NCBI GenBank assembly: GCA_043797815.1
Contig: JAZDPG010000076.1
Location: 1 to 64,000 of the forward strand
Length of the DNA stretch: 64,000 bases
Direction of reading: 5' to 3'
Origin: GCA-2748055 sp043797815
GTDB taxonomy: Bacteria > Bacteroidota > Bacteroidia > Bacteroidales > GCA-2748055
Shown: one piece after another, positions 9,161 through 15,732 of the stretch
Numbering within the stretch: the first letter of the stretch is position 1
Layout: every line of letters starts with the position of its first letter
The notes under the pieces: generated by a model
Database searches by the model: none
What the model saw: only the letters and a program-made list of their open reading frames with translations
What the model was told of the DNA's origin: nothing
Program-made: the position numbers and the translations under genes

Positions 9161-10819
9161 TTAAACTTCCGTAAGCGAAAGTACAATTGTAATGGTCGTT
9201 CCCTGGCCCGGTTCCGATTTCACATCGATACGCCCCTTGTGATTCTCCACGATACCGTGCACGATGGAGAGCCCAAGACCAATACCGCTGGTATCGTGTT
9301 TGGTAGAGAAAAAGGGCTCAAAAATATGGGGCAGGTCCACAGGGGAAATTCCGGATCCGTTGTCGGCCACAACGATACTGATATGTTCCTCATCCGGGTT
9401 ACTGGTACGGATCACGATTTCACCCTGCTCGGCCACAGCCTCTGATGCATTGACCAGCAGGGCCACACACGCCTGCTTCACCTGGTTGGGGCTGCAGATC
9501 ACCCGGTCATTTACAGCCCTGAAATCTTTACTGAAACTGATGTCGGCTATCCTGATTGAATGGGTCATCAGGCGGTAGGTTTCCTCCAGCAGCTTATGGA
9601 TATGAACCGGCTCAAAATCCTCCCGCTCCTTCCGGGAGAAATCGAGCAGACCGCGTACGATATCCCCGCAGCGCTTGGTTTCCGATTCGATCAGTTTCAG
9701 GTTCTTCAGGATTGAATCCTTTTTGGGATGATCAAATTCGGAGCTGTTGAGTTGCTTGTATATCAACTTGTTATAAATAAGAATACCCGACAGCGGGTTG
9801 TTAATCTCGTGGGCTACCGAGGAGGAAAGTTTGCCCAGTGAGGCAATACGCTCCACATGGATCAGTTCATTGTGTGCAGCAGACAATTCTTCCGATTTTT
9901 TCTGCACCTTGTATTCAAGCTGTTGCGACCAGTTTTGCAGCTCATTGGTGGCAGCATCAATGTTGTCCAGCATGTTGTTAAAAGCCACCGATACCAGGCG
10001 CATATCATCCAGCAAACCGGGTTTGATCTCCAGCCGGATGCTGCCATCGCCGGAGGAGACCGCCTCGCTGGCCTTCACGATGGAGTTTAACGGATTCTTG
10101 ATTCTTTTCCTGGTAAAAACCACAAGGAAGGTGACCAGCAGGATGATGATCAGCATGGCCAGCAACATAAAATCCCGGGAGGACTGCACAGAAAACGTAT
10201 CCAGGTCCTCCAGCGGCATGGTCACCAGCATGGATCCCAATACCTTATCGGCTTCATCGTGGGCATGGCACACCGCTGTATAGCAGGAGGGTTCATTGAG
10301 AATGGGCTGCCTGATCAACAGGTGCCTGATGCCCTGTACCTGCTGATGGATGCCGCATTCGGGTACGTCTCCCACTACCAGATAGGACTTCTCAGTTGTT
10401 GAAAACCTGGAGGCCAGATCGTGATGACAGGAAATACAGTTGGGATTACTGTGAGAATTCTCCTCCCTGTGAACCGACGAAAAGGCCAGCTGGTTATGGT
10501 CGTCATACAGGTTCACCTCATCAATGCCCGACATGTTGCTGATCACATCCAGGGTCCGCTGAAGCATCGCCTTGTCATTCTCAAGCATGGAGTAGTAGAG
10601 CGATCCTTCAATAATGGAGCTGATATTGTCCCCGTTCTGACTGATGGTCCGGTTGTAAAAATCCATGTAGACCGACCCGAATACAATGTTGAACAGAACG
10701 AAAACAACGATCAGGGATCCGGCAATGATGATCACCACCCTGCCATAAATGGAAGATCTGAAACGGACAAAGTTCCTGACCACACGCTTGCTGCCACCTT
10801 TGCGAAACAATCTGTTCAC
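9161..10819 (-). CDS. Membrane sensor histidine kinase with periplasmic CxxCH heme motif
   Basis: A 552-residue kinase. A membrane helix at about 29-49 and a second at about 217-235 bracket a periplasmic domain of roughly 165 residues. That domain contains CISCH at 128-132, a canonical c-type heme-attachment motif, and a second cysteine pair CYTAVCH at 179-185, which is CX4CH and may be a variant heme site or a structural pair. HAMP and a coiled coil follow, then HisKA with phospho-acceptor His337 (SVAHEINNPLSG) and an HATPase domain (DNGSG, then TSGIGLGLSIV). The expected role is sensing redox state or a small ligand through heme and phosphorylating the adjacent sigma-54 regulator. Confidence 0.9.
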   Translation of the reverse strand: MNRLFRKGGSKRVVRNFVRFRSSIYGRVVIIIAGSLIVVFVLFNIVFGSVYMDFYNRTISQNGDNISSIIEGSLYYSMLENDKAMLQRTLDVISNMSGIDEVNLYDDHNQLAFSSVHREENSHSNPNCISCHHDLASRFSTTEKSYLVVGDVPECGIHQQVQGIRHLLIRQPILNEPSCYTAVCHAHDEADKVLGSMLVTMPLEDLDTFSVQSSRDFMLLAMLIIILLVTFLVVFTRKRIKNPLNSIVKASEAVSSGDGSIRLEIKPGLLDDMRLVSVAFNNMLDNIDAATNELQNWSQQLEYKVQKKSEELSAAHNELIHVERIASLGKLSSSVAHEINNPLSGILIYNKLIYKQLNSSEFDHPKKDSILKNLKLIESETKRCGDIVRGLLDFSRKEREDFEPVHIHKLLEETYRLMTHSIRIADISFSKDFRAVNDRVICSPNQVKQACVALLVNASEAVAEQGEIVIRTSNPDEEHISIVVADNGSGISPVDLPHIFEPFFSTKHDTSGIGLGLSIVHGIVENHKGRIDVKSEPGQGTTITIVLSLTEV

Positions 10820-10833
10820 CGGGTCGTGTTATG

Positions 10834-10864
10834 AAGCTTCCCGGCACCATGCGCCGGGAAGCTT
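10834..10864 (-). other. Strong 12-bp hairpin between the GcvH-like gene and the kinase gene
   Basis: AAGCTTCCCGGC and its perfect reverse complement are separated by a 7-base loop, just upstream of the kinase start at 10819. Read on the minus strand it is followed by CATAACACG, not by a run of T, so it is not a standard intrinsic terminator for the operon. It could protect the upstream mRNA from 3' decay or lower expression of the kinase and regulator relative to the structural genes. Confidence 0.6.
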
Positions 10865-10890
10865 TGAAATTACAAAAAAGAGGCGGTTCT

Positions 10891-11598
10891 TCAGCCTTCC
10901 ATATTCAGAAACTTCTCCTGGAAACCAATCCAGGCCTCCCGGTCAAGCTCCATGAGCGGGTGACCGGTCAGTTCACCACCTTCCTGCAGGATTACTTCAG
11001 CCCCGGAGGGTCCGTTCACTGTCCCTGCCAAATAGTCCTTAAACCTGTCCAGTTCACTGCCTGTCCATTCCAGAGCCTGGCGGGCCATCAGTGCATCACG
11101 GGTCTCCTCCTGCCACTTCTCGGGTCTGATCCGGTAGAGCCACGCATTGTAAGGGTCCTTGCCGATTTGGGCTGACTCCTTCTCCAGGGAGCTGTGCACC
11201 CTGTCAATCTCACCCGAGATGGGAGAGGTAATCACCAGCTCTTTCCCCTGCTGGCAGATTCTGGCTATGGGTTCTCCGCGTTTCACCCGCTCCTGCCTTT
11301 CTTTCAGGTATTGTAACTCAATACCACCGGTCAGGTGCAAAAGCAGGTCGTCCATACCCACGCTGGCCACACCCGATCGCTCCAGGTGGCTCCAGGTATG
11401 GTTCCTGCTGAAGAACAAGCCCTGGGGAATCCTCAGTGCCTGCAGGGTAATGGCTTGCAGCGCACTGCTGACCTCCTTCATCTTCACGGGCCTGTTGAGC
11501 AACATCCAGAAAGGGATGATCAGTATGAGAAAGGCAATCACGATGATATATTCAATCCCCTTGGTATCGAAGATATCCGAATAAACAAATTGTTCCAT
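10891..11598 (-). CDS. Membrane-anchored GcvH-like (barrel-sandwich) protein, degenerate
   Basis: A 235-residue protein with one membrane helix at about 15-34 followed by positive residues (NRPVKMKE), so the rest is probably cytosolic. Residues about 66-165 match glycine cleavage H protein: NHTWSHLERSGVASVGMDDL, then SPISGEI and KDPYNAWLYRIRP. The usual lipoylation motif ESVKA is absent. The equivalent segment reads QQGKELVITSP, with Lys119 one residue closer to the Pro than in true H protein. A C-terminal extension (QEGGEL, then W-x2-FQEKF) is shared with the fusion protein at 13804-15483, so the two are paralogues. A real glycine-cleavage role is unlikely: no gcvT or gcvP is present. Confidence 0.8.
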   Translation of the reverse strand: MEQFVYSDIFDTKGIEYIIVIAFLILIIPFWMLLNRPVKMKEVSSALQAITLQALRIPQGLFFSRNHTWSHLERSGVASVGMDDLLLHLTGGIELQYLKERQERVKRGEPIARICQQGKELVITSPISGEIDRVHSSLEKESAQIGKDPYNAWLYRIRPEKWQEETRDALMARQALEWTGSELDRFKDYLAGTVNGPSGAEVILQEGGELTGHPLMELDREAWIGFQEKFLNMEG

Positions 11599-11643
11599 GT
11601 CAAACGAGTTAAAAGTTGAAAGGCAAAAGTTAAAAGAACATAC

Positions 11644-12873
11644 TTAGTGGCCATCGGGGACCCAGGCAGGTGATTCCCGCAAAACCGGCATCCGCCTGAC
11701 AATCCACCGGAAGATCCATATCTCGACAGAGAGAACAGTAAGGGTCACCACAATCTCCATCCATGAGGGAACATAGTGAACGGGAGCATCCCATTTAAAA
11801 CCGATCACCGTGACATTCAGCCGGTTGATAACAATCCCCACCATGGTAACCAGCGATGAAACCTTCACCAGACTGATGTTGTGGGTGCGGTAGCTGTAGA
11901 AGTACATAAGCATGGGCACAATCACAAAACCGATCATTTCGGTCAGGTACCATGCCCCCATGCGTGAATCCAGGTATTGCCAGTGCTTCCCGTGTACAAA
12001 TACCACGATCTGCAGGAAGAAATAGACCAGCATGGCAAAGGCACATATTTTTGAAAGCCCGTGCAGGATCCCGTCGTGGCCCATGTGATCCTTTTCACTG
12101 ATCTGGCCGGCAAAAACCCTGTTGCTGATGGAACCTTCGAAGATGACCATGGAGAGCCCGGCAAAAATGCTGGAGACAAAGAACAAAATAGGAATGAATT
12201 CCGAGTACCACAGGGGATGAATCTTCTCTCTGGCCATCAGGTATAGCGCTCCAAGACCGGACTGGTGCAGGGTCGACAGGGTAATCCCGAAAATCACCGC
12301 ACCAATGGTCATCCCTGATAAAATTTTCCGTGCCTTCTTCGCCCCGATCCATTCGGCAATGGCGGGTGAAAACTCGATCAGCTGCGCAATCATGTAGAGG
12401 AGGAAGTGCCATGCCACCAGGAAGAGCACCGAACTGACCCCGAAGCTGTTCCCGATGATGGGATTCACCACGTTCCATGGTTTACCCAGGTCCAGAAGCA
12501 GCGCCCCTGCATAAAACACATAGGCCAGGAATCCATTCAGCACAGTCACCCTCACAATGGGTTTGTACTTTTCCATATTCAGGATATAGACCATGAAGGT
12601 GACCACATAGGCCCCTCCGGCAAAGGCAACACCCGTAACCACATCGAACCCGATCCACAATCCCCAGGGCACTTCCTGGGTCAGGTTGGTAATGGAACCG
12701 ATTCCATACACAAAACGGATCACGATAAGCACAATGCCGGCCATGATGACGGGTACCGAAATGATGTTAAACGGCGTGAATATTTTGCCGTGTGGCCTGA
12801 GGGATGCAAGCAGAAATTTTCCCACAGGCATGCCATCATTGTCTTTTGGTATAATTGCTTTATAATTCATCAT
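11644..12873 (-). CDS. NrfD/HybB-type integral membrane quinone-interacting subunit
   Basis: A 409-residue protein with about ten membrane helices, of the NrfD/HybB/PsrC superfamily (segments 'EVPWGLWIGFDVVTGVAFAG' and 'NPIIGNSFGVSSVLFLVAWH'). These subunits exchange electrons between quinol and a periplasmic iron-sulfur protein. I chose ATG 12873, which overlaps the ferredoxin stop by 14 bases; the longer frame upstream lies wholly inside the ferredoxin gene. The length and pairing with a four-cluster ferredoxin match HybA/HybB of hydrogenase-2. No hydrogenase large subunit, molybdopterin enzyme or multiheme cytochrome is next to it, so its electron partner is unknown. Confidence 0.9.
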   Translation of the reverse strand: MMNYKAIIPKDNDGMPVGKFLLASLRPHGKIFTPFNIISVPVIMAGIVLIVIRFVYGIGSITNLTQEVPWGLWIGFDVVTGVAFAGGAYVVTFMVYILNMEKYKPIVRVTVLNGFLAYVFYAGALLLDLGKPWNVVNPIIGNSFGVSSVLFLVAWHFLLYMIAQLIEFSPAIAEWIGAKKARKILSGMTIGAVIFGITLSTLHQSGLGALYLMAREKIHPLWYSEFIPILFFVSSIFAGLSMVIFEGSISNRVFAGQISEKDHMGHDGILHGLSKICAFAMLVYFFLQIVVFVHGKHWQYLDSRMGAWYLTEMIGFVIVPMLMYFYSYRTHNISLVKVSSLVTMVGIVINRLNVTVIGFKWDAPVHYVPSWMEIVVTLTVLSVEIWIFRWIVRRMPVLRESPAWVPDGH

Positions 12874-13735
12874 GGTCTTCAGAGGTTTTAGAATTATTCT
12901 TCGTGGCATTGTGAATCCCCAGTAAAATGGCGGGCCACATGATAAATATGGATGGAACGGCGTAAAGGAACCCTTTGGCAAGCTCGGGATAGGACTTCTT
13001 CTGAAGTCTGGTATTGAGGCCCAGCTCTTCGAAGGGAACAGGTGAAAGGTAGAGATATCCGGTACCGCCGGCCTCGTTTTCACCATAAATGCCATCATAA
13101 TACAGATCCGGATTATCGTTGATCCTGCGGCGCGCCTCACTGATCAGTTCCCTGCGGGTGCCAAAGACAAGAGCTTCGGCCGGACAATCAGCCACGCATG
13201 CCGGCAATTCCCCCTCCTTCACCCTGTCGAAACACATGTCACACTTGACTATATCCGGATTGGCGCTGTGGTACTCGAATTTGGGGACATCAAACGGACA
13301 GGAGACCATGCAGTAGCGGCACCCCATGCATTTTTCATCACGCCAGATCACAGGCCCCTCCTTGGTTTTGTACATGGCCCTGGTAAGACAGGCCGCTGCA
13401 CAGGCAGGCTGGTTGCAGTGCATACACTGGTTCTTTACGTAAACTTCGCCCAGGGTGGTTTCATGGGCGTTGATGACCGACCTCCTTTTTTCATTGGTCT
13501 TCCGGATGGTTCCTGCAACAGGATATTCCCCGGGATCGGGTTCAGGAAGATCATGTGCCAGTGCACAGGCCACTTCACAACTCTGACAACCCACACAACG
13601 GGTGGCATCGTAAAGGATCCCATAAAATTCTGTTTCATCACCCTTGTCAGGAACGGCATTCAGCTCTTTGCCCGTGCCGAGGGCAATCCCGGTAATGCCC
13701 ATTGCCCTGAAAAAATTACGTCTGTTAATTCCCAT
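12860..13735 (-). CDS. Tat-exported ferredoxin with four [4Fe-4S] clusters (HybA/NrfC-like)
   Basis: A 291-residue protein read from ATG 13735, which puts a twin-arginine signal (INRRNFFRAMGITG) at the N-terminus; the longer frame is rejected. Four cysteine groups are visible: CVGCQSCEVAC, CMHCNQPACAAAC, CMGCRYCMVSCP and CDMC with CVADCP, giving 16 ligands for four clusters, as in HybA, DmsB and NrfC. A hydrophobic C-terminal helix (FLYAVPSIFIMWPAILLGI) anchors it, as in HybA. It should sit on the periplasmic face and form an electron-transfer pair with the NrfD-like protein whose gene overlaps its stop. Confidence 0.93.
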   Translation of the reverse strand: MGINRRNFFRAMGITGIALGTGKELNAVPDKGDETEFYGILYDATRCVGCQSCEVACALAHDLPEPDPGEYPVAGTIRKTNEKRRSVINAHETTLGEVYVKNQCMHCNQPACAAACLTRAMYKTKEGPVIWRDEKCMGCRYCMVSCPFDVPKFEYHSANPDIVKCDMCFDRVKEGELPACVADCPAEALVFGTRRELISEARRRINDNPDLYYDGIYGENEAGGTGYLYLSPVPFEELGLNTRLQKKSYPELAKGFLYAVPSIFIMWPAILLGIHNATKNNSKTSEDHDEL

Positions 13736-13803
13736 TTGATTGGTCTTAAATGAATATGTAGATGAAAGCCCGGAGCTTACCCGGACTGCAGATAACTGGT
13801 TTG

Positions 13804-15483
13804 CTATGAACAATTGATAAACCTGGTCTGGAACTCCTCCCATACCCTGGGGCCAAACTCCTCAAGCACTCCTTCCCGGATCTCTCCTCCATCCTGCATG
13901 ATGGCCACTACTTCTTTCTCATTTCCGGTATTCCATCCGGCGGAGAAAAAATCTTTCAAGCGGGTGAACTCACTTTTCAGCCAATCTGCGTACGACTCTC
14001 CCATAAAGAATGCCTTCAGTTCCCTGAACCAGTTGACCGGTTCCACCAGATAGACCCAGCCACCATTATAGGGATCGGCATTGATCACAGATGCATCCTT
14101 GAGCAATTCCCGGTTCTGATCCACCACAATGCCCGACACCGGGGACTTGATTTCCAGCTGTTTTCCCTTCTGTATAAGGGTAAGCAAAGACCCGCCCCTG
14201 TTGATCTTTTCACCCGGACTCTTCATCACCACACGGGTCACACTGCCGGTTACATTTTGTATGAAATCATCAATCCCGATGCGCACATTCCCCTCTTTCT
14301 CCATAAAGGTCCAAGTATGGGATTTATCAAAGAACAGTCCGGCTGGAAAAACCCTTGCATCCTTTCCGAATACAGCCCTGGCCGGTGACCGGGGTACCGG
14401 AGAACCGGCGTCTCTTTGATCCGATCGTTTCACAATCAGAGACAGCAATATCCCCCCGGTCAGCACAATTCCGAGAACCAGAAGGATGGTGCCGGTGGAA
14501 GATGATCTTACCGGCAGGTCTGCAATTGGATTGGACAGGGCGGAAAGATGCTCCAGCCCCGATACCCTGTCACCGTAGTCAAGTTTTACAAGAGACACCG
14601 GGGCCAGGGATTCCTGTCCCCCTGTGATCATCCATTCCAGGAACGTAACTTCTTCTCCATGAACAGCTTGTCTGCCTGTTATGGCATAAACCTTGCTGAA
14701 GAGTGCCTTGGGATATTTGCCTATAAAAATTCCATGTGAAAGGTCGGAACAACTCCTGTAAATATTCTCAAACTGCGTCAGCTTACCATCTCCGTCACCA
14801 TCTACAGGAACCAGGCAGAATCCGGCATCCATTCCGCTCTGTTCCAGTTTCACCAGGCTTGTCAGGTCACAGAAACCGATGGCGTTCGGATCTGATTCAA
14901 TCATGGTGATCATCTCGCCGGGGTCCCGGATCTCCCTTGCATTGATTTGCGCAGGTTGGGTAAGGATAAATTCAGCCAGGTAGCTTCTGCTGCACGCATC
15001 CGCCGGCATATAAGCCCTAACCGGATTCTTTCCTTCGACCTCAAGAACAGAGCCCCAGGTCATCCCTGAGGAACTGTAAATTCTGGCAAACTGATCCGGG
15101 GTGATCCCTTTTTGAAGAATCAGGTCCTTTTGGGGATGGTTTACATTCATGACCGGGACAATCACTTGTCGCCCCACCACCATCCTGAACAATCGTTCAT
15201 CATTCATTCCGGAAAAGGATCCCTTTCTCACCAGGGCAATGGTTCCTTCATTGAGCAAAGCAGAAGCGTCATTTTCAGGAATCTCCGACACCTGAATGGA
15301 AACACCCTCCTTCTTTTGCATATACTGATCCGCCAGATCATTGGCCAGGACAGTCAGTTCAGGGCTGCACAACAGCTGCAGCGCGGTTTCATTGGTCGTA
15401 CCGGTCTTCTCCGGGTTTGCACAGGCTGCCATTGCCGTAAACAAAAGCGCCACTGCGATCATCATTTTTCTGCCAGGTTTCAT
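13804..15483 (-). CDS. Fusion: periplasmic PstS-like domain, membrane helix, GcvH-like domain
   Basis: A 559-residue lipoprotein-like protein (lipobox AMAAC, Cys21). Residues about 35-320 look like a PstS-type substrate-binding fold (VRAYMPADACSRSYLAEFIL, SDPNAIGFCDL). Inside it lies a canonical EF-hand loop, DGDGDGKLTQFE at 228-239. A membrane helix at about 331-350 ends in KR, so the C-terminal part should be cytosolic. Residues about 385-485 are GcvH-like (SHTWTFMEKEGNVRIGIDDF, SPVSGIV, NADPYNGGWVYLV) but lack the ESVKA lipoyl site; the segment reads QKGKQLEIKSP. The C-terminus resembles that of the 10891-11598 protein. It is the first gene after the sigma-54 promoter. A phosphate-uptake role is unlikely as there is no pst operon. 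Confidence 0.82.
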   Translation of the reverse strand: MKPGRKMMIAVALLFTAMAACANPEKTGTTNETALQLLCSPELTVLANDLADQYMQKKEGVSIQVSEIPENDASALLNEGTIALVRKGSFSGMNDERLFRMVVGRQVIVPVMNVNHPQKDLILQKGITPDQFARIYSSSGMTWGSVLEVEGKNPVRAYMPADACSRSYLAEFILTQPAQINAREIRDPGEMITMIESDPNAIGFCDLTSLVKLEQSGMDAGFCLVPVDGDGDGKLTQFENIYRSCSDLSHGIFIGKYPKALFSKVYAITGRQAVHGEEVTFLEWMITGGQESLAPVSLVKLDYGDRVSGLEHLSALSNPIADLPVRSSSTGTILLVLGIVLTGGILLSLIVKRSDQRDAGSPVPRSPARAVFGKDARVFPAGLFFDKSHTWTFMEKEGNVRIGIDDFIQNVTGSVTRVVMKSPGEKINRGGSLLTLIQKGKQLEIKSPVSGIVVDQNRELLKDASVINADPYNGGWVYLVEPVNWFRELKAFFMGESYADWLKSEFTRLKDFFSAGWNTGNEKEVVAIMQDGGEIREGVLEEFGPRVWEEFQTRFINCS

Positions 15484-15515
15484 TGCATCTCTTTTTTAAG
15501 GTTGCAAATCACCAA

Positions 15516-15530
15516 TCAAAGATGATGCCA
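15516..15530 (-). promoter_or_regulatory. Candidate sigma-54 (-24/-12) promoter of the redox operon
   Basis: On the minus strand TGGCATCATCTTTGA matches the -24/-12 consensus (TGGCAC-N5-TTGC) with the GG intact and correct spacing; the -12 element is TTGA instead of TTGC. It lies 33 bases upstream of the start at 15483. A sigma-54 activator is encoded in the same operon. Confidence 0.65.
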
Positions 15531-15597
15531 CGCAGTAATAACTTATTGTTATTGTGCGTCTTAGATTATGTCGAGAAGACTGGGAATTTAGTAAAAC

Positions 15598-15614
15598 TGT
15601 GGTATTTTTCAACA
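15598..15614. promoter_or_regulatory. Candidate enhancer (UAS) site 1 for the sigma-54 regulator
   Basis: The 17-bp element TGTGGTATTTTTCAACA is a near-palindrome (TGTGG-N7-CAACA) and repeats the site at 15687 with two differences. It is about 70-80 bases upstream of the candidate -24/-12 promoter, a normal distance for NtrC-type enhancers. Confidence 0.55.
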
Positions 15615-15686
15615 ACAGGACTGATATAGGAGTGTGAACTGTCTCTGCTCCTGCATGTTCAGGGTGGTGTAGCATTATTCAACAGC

Positions 15687-15703
15687 TGTGGTATTTTTCC
15701 ACA
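15687..15703. promoter_or_regulatory. Candidate enhancer (UAS) site 2 for the sigma-54 regulator
   Basis: TGTGGTATTTTTCCACA is a perfect TGTGG-N7-CCACA inverted repeat. It is 89 bases from site 1, about 8.5 helical turns, and lies between the PEP carboxylase stop and the operon start. Fis-type regulators such as NtrC bind paired sites of this form. Confidence 0.6.
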
Positions 15704-15732
15704 TGACAGTCCGGAGTGCCAGTAAAATCAGA

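Noticed and set aside
10834..10864. Hairpin as intrinsic terminator of the operon
   Set aside because: No T-run follows on the minus strand and the kinase and regulator genes lie directly downstream.
12874..13140. N-terminal extension of the NrfD-like protein to 13140
   Set aside because: The extra 89 residues lie inside the ferredoxin gene, are not membrane-like, and ATG 12873 gives the normal family length.
11644..13735. Ferredoxin/NrfD pair as hydrogenase-2 or DMSO/nitrite reductase
   Set aside because: No NiFe large or small subunit, molybdopterin enzyme or multiheme cytochrome is present beside them.
10891..15483. GcvH-like proteins as part of a glycine cleavage system
   Set aside because: No gcvT, gcvP or lpd nearby, both lack ESVKA, and both are membrane-anchored.
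13804..15483. Phosphate ABC transporter binding protein
   Set aside because: No pstC, pstA, pstB or phoU, and the domain is fused to a membrane helix and a GcvH-like domain.
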